Shown here piece after piece: positions 55,031-64,000 of a stretch of 64,000 nucleotides of DNA. Numbering within the stretch: position 1 is the first letter of the stretch; every line of letters starts with the position of its first letter. The notes below the pieces were generated by a model, which saw only the letters and a program-made list of their open reading frames with translations, did no database searches and was not told the DNA's origin. This DNA comes from Valencia hispanica (lineage: Eukaryota > Chordata > Actinopteri > Cyprinodontiformes > Valenciidae): the NCBI GenBank assembly GCA_963556495.2, contig OY747715.1, positions 69,501 to 133,500 on the forward strand, written 5' to 3'. The position numbers and the translations under genes are program-made.

Positions 55031-57060
55031 TTTAACAGTAGGCTTCATTCCGCTCTTGACCTGCTTGCTCCACTAAAAGGTAAAAGTTCACACTCAAACC
55101 CTGCAGCGTCATGGAGAAATGACGACCTTAAAATACTAAAGAGGGACTGCAGGATGGCAGAGAGAAAATGGAGGAAAGATGAAACCTTGATAAACCATCA
55201 ATTATACACAGAACTTCTCAAATCCTAAAATATTGCTGTGAGAAATTCAAGAAATGCTTATTTTGCAAAAATCATATCAGACCATAAAAATAATCCTAAA
55301 ATAATTTTTTTCCACTATTGATCGAATATTTAACCGTACTACTAATGCATATCAGAAATCCCCCTCAAACAATCTTTGTGAGGAGTTCGCAGACCACTTC
55401 AGAGGGAAGGTAGACACCATCAGATGTAAGATTTCATCTTCTCAGAGTAACATGGTTTTAGACAAATCTGAATGTGTCTCTCTACCAGAGGAAACGCTGG
55501 ACAGTTTTGTCCTGGTGGAAGCTGAGATTCTTGATATAGTTTTCTCCTCAGTGAGGCCCACTACAAGTGCCCTGGACCCGATTCCCACTTCCTTCTTTAA
55601 GCAATTTTATGAATCTTTTAGGGATGAGATTTTAACCACGATGAATTGCTCCCTTCAGACGGGGGTCTTTCCTGCTGCCTTTAAACAGGCGGTAATGAGG
55701 CCCCTGTTGAAGAAGAGCAATTTAGATTTTAAGGATTTTAATAATTTTAGACCGGTATCTAACTTACCTTTTTTAAGCAAAATTTTAGAAAAGCTTGTTT
55801 TAATTCAATTTAATAATTTTATTAATGAGTACAATGTCCTGGAGAAATTTCAGTCTGGCTTTAGGGAGAACCACAGCACAGAGACGGCCCTTCTGAAGAT
55901 TTTAAATGATTTTAGATTAAACTATGATGCACAGAGGGTGACAGTGTTGGTTCTACTGGATCTAAGCGCTGCCTTTGATACAGTAGATCACACTATTCTT
56001 TTAACCCATTTAAAACAGATTGGTCTCTCTGGTGCTGCTCACTAATGGTTCACATCCTATCTCACAGACAGGACTTTTATGGTAAGTTTAGATACCTGCT
56101 CCTCTAGAGTCCATAGGATTACATGTGGTGTTCCCCAGGGTTTGATTTTAGGCCCAGTGCTTTTTAACCTTTATATGCTCCCTCTTGGCAGCGTCATCAG
56201 AAGACATGGAGTTAACTTTCACAGTTATGCTGATGATACACAGTTGTACATCTCCATGTCTCCTGATGACACACGGCCAATGGATGCACTTTTTAACTGC
56301 ATTTTAGACATTAAATCCTGGATGGCAGAAAACTTTCTCCAGCTCAACCAGGACAAAACTGAAGTTTTAGTCATCGGTCCTGAGGCTCAGAGAGAGAAAC
56401 TTTTACCAAAACTACAATCACTGTCTTTTGATCCTTCTTTACAAGTGAAGAACCTGGGCGTGATTTTTGACTCTGAGCTGACTTTTATTCCTCACATAAA
56501 AAATATTACTAAATAGGTTTTTATCATCTAAAGAACATCACCAGAGTCCGCCCCATTCTCTCTCGGGCCGATACGGAGACACTGATGCTTTTATCTCCAG
56601 TAGAATTGATTACTGTAATGTCCTGCTTCCTGGTCTTCCCAAAAAGAGTATATCAGGTTTACAACTCCTACAAAATCCAGCAGCACGTGTCCTGATGAAG
56701 ACCAGGAGGCGGGAGCACATTACACCGGTTTTAAACTCACTGCATTGGCTCCCCATATGTTTTAGGATCAATTTGAAAGTTATTTTAATGGTTTTTAAGT
56801 GTCTTAATGGTCTTGGACCTTCTTATCTCTCTGAACAGCTTTTACCATATAAACCTTCGCGGTCTCTGCGCTCCTCTGCAGCCGTCTCCTTGTCATCCCA
56901 AAAGTCAGGACACACACGCTTGGCGAGGCGTCTTTCCAGTTTTATGGCCCTCACCTCTGGAACAGGCTGCCAGAGAACCTCAGGGCCGTGGAGAACGTTC
57001 ATGTTTTTAAGAGCAGGCTCAAGACTGACCTTTTTAGTCCAACTTTTAATTGATTATTAT
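55030..57060 (+). pseudogene. LINE reverse transcriptase, second copy
   Basis: RT motifs: [20 protein letters not shown] (~55,740), [18 protein letters not shown] (~55,950), [20 protein letters not shown] (~56,120) and [13 protein letters not shown] (~56,220). A C-terminus follows, HITPVLNSLHWLP to [17 protein letters not shown]. Breaks occur at ~55,230, 56,043, 56,514 and 56,690. It is highly similar to the reversed copy at 34.9-37.5 kb. Confidence 0.85.
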
Positions 57061-57154
57061 TTATTGCCTGTCCATTTGCTTTTCATGTTGTTGGAGATGG
57101 AGAAGGCACAGAGTGTGGGCGATTTAATGACTGGTTTAATTCAACATCAATGGT

Positions 57155-58595
<1,441 letters not shown>

Positions 58596-59170
58596 GAATC
58601 TAAAACACTGTACTTGCTTTTATTGATCAGTGTTTTACCTTCTTGGTCTACCAATCTATTTATTTATTTGTGTATTTTAACATGTAATCTTGTTGTTTTA
58701 CACAGATAATAAATAAATAGACACATCGTTCCAGTGTTTCCTCTGTAGGAGCCCTCTGCCTCGGGGGCGGTGGTCGGTTGTAGCTGCCTGGATGCTCTCC
58801 AGGTGGTGCATGGGTGGAGGTGGGGGTCTCGGCCTCCTCTCCTCTGGAGGCCCTGGGTGAGTGCCTCGGCTGCTGCTGTTGATCAACTGCTGCCGGTGCA
58901 GATGGCTCCCTTGATGGCGGTTCCTTACCTGGCTCATCTGTACGCAGTGTCCATTTTATTGTCTATTTTAATGTCCTTTTAATGTTGCTCCTGAATGTGT
59001 CCGCACGGGACAGGATTTGGGGGAGGGGGGTATAAATGTGTTCATGCTTAAACTTGTTTGGGGGGTGGGGTGACATATGTGGGGTAATTTCTATTTTGTT
59101 AAGCACTTTGAACTGCATTTTTTTGTATGAAAAGCGCTTTATAAATAAAGTTTGATTGATTGATTGATAG

Positions 59171-60185
59171 ATCATTTCTGTTGCTTTGTGTATTGTGTTA
59201 TGATGATGATACACTAAAGTGGCTTGAGTAATTCTTAAAGTGAGTTATGGTTAGATTAAGGTTTCAGATGATCAGATCAGAAATCTTTCACACTGCTGAA
59301 CTCCAGCACAAAATATCTGGGTTTGGTCTGCATTTGGATCTTCATCTCAACATCTGATTGATCAGAAATCCTCCAATAAGGAAGAGGAGCAGGTGAAGAC
59401 CTGGGCGTGGCATGATCACAAAGATTTACCACAGCTTGGTGGAAAGGTGAGACTACTGTTGAAGTGTGTTGGTAGGATTCCCACATTGTATCATGATTTG
59501 ATGGTTTCATAAACTGGATGAAGACATCTCTTTAGTATTTGTATTCCTGGATTATTGCAGTAGGACAAGACTAGATTCAGATTATTAGTGTAAATGAAGT
59601 TTGTTGTGTCAGCTGAGCTGTCCTGCATTAGAGGTTTGCATAGTTAGTTTGATTGTTGAATTACTTCTGATTAATTAAGGTTTGTGTCAGGATTTAATTT
59701 CACTATCAGATGTTGTGTATCAAGAATTATGACTGGGCCGGCTGGACTTAATAGGGGACACAATTATCCATCTGTAAATCCTTTTATGTTGTTAAGTTGC
59801 TGGATTGGTTTGTCTATGTGAAAACTGACTGGTAGCATCATTTAGAATAAGTAATATTATTCTTATTTAATCATGGTGGTGGAAAATGTTTTCGTAAGTG
59901 AAAGATTAGAGTAGGAGAAACCGAAACAGAAATGAGGAACAAATGCACTAAGAAAAAAACCTGGTGAGAAAATTTTAGTAAACAATAAAAAAAATCAAAC
60001 AAATATGGAAAGATCCACCTGAGACGTTTTATATTTCCAAAAGTTGCAGAACAAAATTTGTAATTTATATCTTTCTATTCTAGTTAACACCAGTTTATAC
60101 CAGTTATATACCAGGCAATGTTTGATGGTAAACCTTTACTAACAACATTAAACGTTTTTTCTCAGATTCTTAATAATAATAATAT
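59171..60185. other. Unassigned intergenic sequence
   Basis: AT-rich, with no gene or classified repeat recognised. It ends in an (AAT)n run at ~60,172-60,208 that marks the tail of the next LINE. Confidence 0.35.
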
Positions 60186-61620
60186 TATTAATAATAATAA
60201 TAATAATACTTCATTTTATTTAAAGTGCCTTTCTGAACTCCCAAGGTCGCTGTATAGAATAAAAACCCAATATAAAGTAAATGTATAAAATATACAAATA
60301 ACATTGTACAAGTAAACAGAACACTGGATCTCATAGTGTGCAGGAATACCACAGTTTGGGTGCAGAGCAACAGAAGGCTCTACTCCCCATGGTGCTGAGG
60401 TTAACGGAGGGTACAGAGAGATGGATGGAGGAGGATGGTCTAAAGAGAGCGGGGCGAGGTGACGACGTGAAGGAGATCTTTCAGGTAAGAAGGGGTGATG
60501 GCCTGTGTTAAACTGGAAGCCAGTGGAGCTGCTGAAGAATGGGGGAGATGTGGTGGGTAAAGGGATGTTTGGTCATGACACGTGCTGCTGAATTTTGAAC
60601 CAACTGAAGTTTACGGAGAGTTTTGTGAAGGAGGCCCAAAAGAAGAGATATACAGTAACCAAATTATGAATGAGGATAGAAGCAGAGTGGAGGGTAAGGG
60701 AAGGACGGAGATGACTGATGGAAATAAGCTGACCGTGTGACGCTGTTGATGTAAGATTGAAAAGATGGTGTGCTATTGGGGATAACACCCAGACTCTTGA
60801 CCTGAGGAGAGGGTGAAACTGAAGTATTATCAAGTATGAGAGAAAAATTTAGAAAGGGTGTTTTTGGTACCAACAAGAAGAAGTTCGGTTTTATCTGTAT
60901 TTAATTTTAAGAAATTTGAACCGAACCAGGATTTAATTTTTTCTAGTTCTTGACAAGTGATGAGGGAGGAAGTGTAGAGTTTGGTTTACTGGACCGGTAG
61001 AACTGGGAGCGAAAGGATTTGAGAGTGATGAACTGAGTGCGACCTGATAGGTAAGAGTGAAACCAGTGAACAGGAGTATTATCAATACCAATGGAGGAGA
61101 ATGGAACGAGAGATTGTATCAAAGGCCGCATTCAGATCAAGGAGGACCAGATGGATAGTAGACTAGCATCAGCTGCAATGAGAAGGTCCTTTGTTATTTT
61201 AAGGAGGGCTGTTTCTGCGCTGTGGAGTGGAGGGAAACCGGACTGAAAGGGTTCATAAAGGTAATTGTGTGTGAGGTGAGTGTGAAGCTGAGCAGCAACT
61301 ATTTGTATAGGATTTTGGAGATGAGGGTAGATTGGAAATAGGACGAAGATTATTAAAAATGTTGGGATCTGAGGTGGGCTTTTCAGTATAGGAGTGACTG
61401 CAGCAGTTTTGAAATGGGAGGGAACAACATTAGTGGAAAGGGAGGCATGTATGATGGTGGAAATGAGGGGGAGCAGGAAGGGGAGGCAAGATTTAACCAA
61501 GGTTGTGGGAAGAAGAAGACAGGTGAAGGCTTTGAATGATGATTAGAAATCTCAGAGGCATGAGGGAGTTGCAAGACAGAGAATGATTGTGATGGTTGGG
61601 GAAGATCATAGGAGATGGGA
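60186..61620 (-). mobile_element. LINE of a third family, reversed, 5'-truncated
   Basis: On the minus strand: FHFKTAAVTPILKS-like text (~61,400), YEPFQSGFPPLHSAETALLK and ITKDLLIAADASLLSI (~61,260-61,150), GIDNTPVHWFHSYLSGRTQF (~61,080), [20 protein letters not shown] (~60,800) and [15 protein letters not shown] text. These are L2/CR1-group RT blocks with the active-site region lost. It ends in a 3' tail with (ATT)n at 60,172-60,208. Many frameshifts are present. Confidence 0.75.
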
Positions 61621-63089
61621 AGGATGCTTGGGTTGATGTGACACTGTATTAATCAGTCATGAAGATCCAGGTCTAATTAAACTGATTCCAGTTTCATTCA
61701 GAAACACATTTATAATTTAGTTTGATAAAGCATCAGTGAGTCCAATTAAAGGAGCATCAATCCTTTATGTAGCCACACAGAACCACCAGGATCAGCTTAT
61801 AGAACCATGGTCTTCATAGAGCTCAGGTTTAATATGAAACATCTCTATCATTCTGGAGAGAAGTTGTGTTTGTGCTTTTTTGACTTGAATGAGGTTTTAT
61901 AGCTGAACACTAATAAAATTATTTAATTACAAACTGGAGATAGAATCTCACAATGATTCATTGCTTTAGCCTCTATCAGACTGCAGGAGAATCATTTCTA
62001 ATATTAACTGGATGCAGTGGACAAATCGTATTACACAACTGGCACAGACCTCCGCCAAGGAACCTCAGACCCCCCCCCCCCAAATGGTTATGTATTTGTA
62101 ATTTTCCTTGACCATGAAAACACACCTTTAGCAGCAGGAATGACACTGATATAATTTCAGATCACCCCTGAATTAAAATCCCCTGTTCCTGGTCCCATTG
62201 CAGACATTTCTTGAAATTGTCATCAGAATCCACCTTTAACTTTTTGAGTTATGTTGCCAAGTAACAGACAAACAAACCAATCTTGGCGAAAACATGAAAG
62301 CTTATAGAGGAGGTAACAATAAGACCACACGTTTCTGACATGTTTCAGCCACTAGAAGAGCTGCAGGAAAGACAGCGTCTGTAGCCAGGTGCCTCTGGGG
62401 TTCTGACCAATCAGAGAAAAAGGTAACAAACAAACTTTCCAAAGGATTTTTTCTAAAGGAAAAATGAAATGTCTCTGATTTTGTTATTTTACGATATTCC
62501 ATATTTTTATTTTAAACTAACTTAATATTTTGGCCTAATTCCATCTTTTTAACCAATGAAATCTGATCAGTTACTTAGTACTAGTACTGGAGTTCAAATA
62601 TTTTGCGACTTTTGCTTGAAGACAGCTTTTAGCTAGTCGACCTACATAACTCTGATGAACTATCATTACGGCCGGTACAAACACCTACAGATGAGAAGGT
62701 GAAATCATCTGTAGGTGAGAAGCAGATCAGTCAGGTGAGAACTTGTTTCCGTTTGTCAAGTTAAATCAGAGCATCACAAGAAACACAGTTTAATTTCATT
62801 AAAAACGTAACCAGTTTCTGGCCCAAACACTTTGTCCAGGTACTAAAACTAAAGGAGAGGAGAGGGTGGAGCTACATCAGATAGAAAACAGGAAGTGTTC
62901 AGGTATCATCAATAATTTGAACTGTCATTAGGTAGTCCAGTTGCAGGAGCCATTATTTAATCATCAATTACATTATTAGAAAAAAATTCTGATCAGTTAT
63001 CTAGAAGAAACTGCAGTTTTAATCTGACCAAATAAAACTTGACAGACACTTCCTGCTTCTCTCATTGGTTCAGCCTGATGACATCACTG
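61621..63089. other. Gap between the LINE and slc23a1, unassigned
   Basis: No gene is seen. A C-run lies at 62,069-62,080. On the minus strand this should include the slc23a1 3' UTR. An ATTAAA (minus) near 62,955 is a possible polyadenylation signal about 130 bp after the stop. Confidence 0.35.
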
Positions 63090-63334
63090 TCACACCTTGG
63101 TGCTTGGCAGTGGGATCTCTCCCACTTCCTCCTCTTCTCCTCCTTGCTCCACCCCTTCAGGACGCAGAACTTCGTCAGACGCCTTGAAACCTGTAAAGGT
63201 GGGGCAGATGGGAAACCGGCGGAGCCAGCGGGTCCTTCTGACCACGCCCATCCCCAAAGGGAAGTCGTAGGAGGAGGCTCCTAAGGAGAAACCTGAGGAG
63301 CTCCACTGGACCAGTCCTCGCTCCTCCCTTGTTC
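63090..63334 (-). CDS. slc23a1: slc23a1 last coding exon
   Basis: The 245-bp exon has acceptor ttgtgttcag. It completes [11 protein letters not shown] and runs to TGA at 63,090-63,092. The cytosolic tail is Glu-rich (GGEEEEVGE) before PSTKV. Confidence 0.92.
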
Positions 63335-63713
63335 CTGAACACAACAAGAAAAAAACCTTAAAATAGGCGAGGGTGACATCACTGCAGGTGTATACCTGTC
63401 CACAATTCTTTACATTTTTCTTTACATAAAAAAGAAATCTAATTAAATGCTTCCATTTTTATTTACTTTGATATTCTTGATTTAAAGTAACAAAGTCAGT
63501 GAATAAGATTTAGCAGAAGCTTCTTTGGTTCCAGACCAGAAGCTGGTCTTCATGAAGACTAAAACTAAAAACTCGAAATGCTCCTTAGTGGCAATAGATT
63601 AGTTGTTTGTTGTTTACCTGGTATTGTGTTGTCGAGAGAAAAAGCCAAAAAACCTCCAACGAACATCTCAGTGGACAGAAGAACTGTCAGAATCTGATCC
63701 AGTTCTTCAACAC
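63090..63713 (-). CDS. slc23a1: slc23a1, sodium-dependent vitamin C transporter 1, last two coding exons
   Basis: Two exons join in phase to about 112 residues of the C-terminus of SVCT1, the plasma-membrane Na+/ascorbate symporter of epithelia (nucleobase-ascorbate transporter family). Visible matches to the human protein are [20 protein letters not shown], the last transmembrane helix; [27 protein letters not shown]; and [10 protein letters not shown]. It ends STKV-stop, like the human CTKV tail. The PICP.F.GF and TKV ends favour SLC23A1 over SLC23A2. The N-terminal ~80% lies right of the window. It converges on prob1. The insert SSGFSLGA is shorter than the human counterpart. Confidence 0.92.
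63618..63713 (-). CDS. slc23a1: slc23a1 penultimate coding exon
   Basis: The 96-bp exon has acceptor ggttcag and donor gtaaac. It encodes [20 protein letters not shown] then [12 protein letters not shown] membrane helix is evident. Confidence 0.92.
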
Positions 63714-63904
63714 CTGAACCAAGACGAGATCAGAATCATTTTAACTTGATTTTAAATGAAAAACCAGTAAAATCAACTAGAAATGTCTTCAACCTCTAAA
63801 ATGTTCAGTAAAAACTAATTTAGTTCTTATTTACAAAGAAACTGAATCTGTTTCCAACGTCTTATTAGATGGATCAGAACCTGCTTGAGGCTCCATGAGT
63901 ATCA

Positions 63905-63970
63905 GCCTATAATAATCAGCTCCATCATCCATCAGAGATCTGATTGGTCCATATGTTCCTAACAGAGCCA
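63905..63970 (+). repeat. L2 fragment in slc23a1 intron
   Basis: It matches 4,845-4,910 and 41,485-41,550 (taataatcagctccatcat, gagatctgattggtccatat). It is ~65 bp of the L2 RT C-terminal region. Confidence 0.7.
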
Positions 63971-64000
63971 CACGCCCCCGCCACCCTGGGACTGCCCCCA

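Noticed and set aside
59277..59510. 77-codon minus-strand frame
   Set aside because: No motif or splice signals. It is consistent with a chance frame in unassigned sequence.

Overview
The window is teleost fish genomic DNA. It has vertebrate split genes with GT/AG introns, very dense fish-type transposons (L2-like, L1-like, Harbinger, hAT, Tc1, tRNA-derived SINEs, LTR elements) and low gene density. I cannot name the species from sequence alone.

Three protein-coding host genes are supported. (1) mat2b, the regulatory beta subunit of methionine adenosyltransferase II, is on the minus strand. Its start codon is at 22001, and five coding exons (21939-22001, 21113-21307, 20547-20661, 18649-18801, 7372-7568) encode the first 241 residues. 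The last ~90 residues must lie left of the window. (2) A proline-rich DUF4585-type gene on the plus strand, most likely prob1, has four coding exons (23824-24159, 45731-45814, 47151-47325, 48888-50335) that join in frame to about 680 residues. (3) The last two coding exons of slc23a1 (sodium-dependent vitamin C transporter 1) are on the minus strand (63618-63713, 63090-63334); the rest lies to the right. mat2b and prob1 diverge from a ~1.8 kb gap, and prob1 and slc23a1 converge. Human PROB1 and SLC23A1 are close neighbours on 5q31.2, which supports the prob1 name.

Nearly everything else is transposon debris, much of it nested. Region by region: 1-7.3 kb holds L2 pieces around a Harbinger element (576-3413) with clear terminal inverted repeats and a CAG duplication. 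7.6-18.2 kb (mat2b intron 4) has an L2 piece split by another LINE, two decayed hAT elements (11903-13157 and 16344-17396) and a LINE endonuclease piece. 19.2-20.2 kb holds an eroded reverse transcriptase. 24.2-45.7 kb (prob1 intron) is dominated by one L2 element split by three later insertions: a 5.4 kb DNA transposon with a multi-exon transposase that I cannot place in a superfamily (27.24-32.70 kb), an LTR-like unit (33.3-34.6 kb) and a second full-length LINE in reverse (34.74-39.78 kb). That LINE itself carries a poly(A)-tailed insertion. The L2 is followed directly by a reversed L1-type 3' half with a 706-bp LTR-like insertion. 45.9-47.0 kb is a Tc1 remnant. 52.9-59.2 kb is a second copy of the reversed LINE family, this time on the plus strand. 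It is interrupted by an endogenous-retrovirus-like fossil with a His-tRNA-type primer binding site and by a second copy of the 33.3 kb LTR-like unit. 60.2-61.6 kb is a third LINE family.

The most unusual object is the 27.24-32.70 kb transposon: a spliced, zinc-finger-rich transposase-like gene with recurrent end motifs. All transposon genes here are broken by stops or frameshifts, so the window is best read as host genes diluted by several layers of insertions whose relative order can be read from the nesting.
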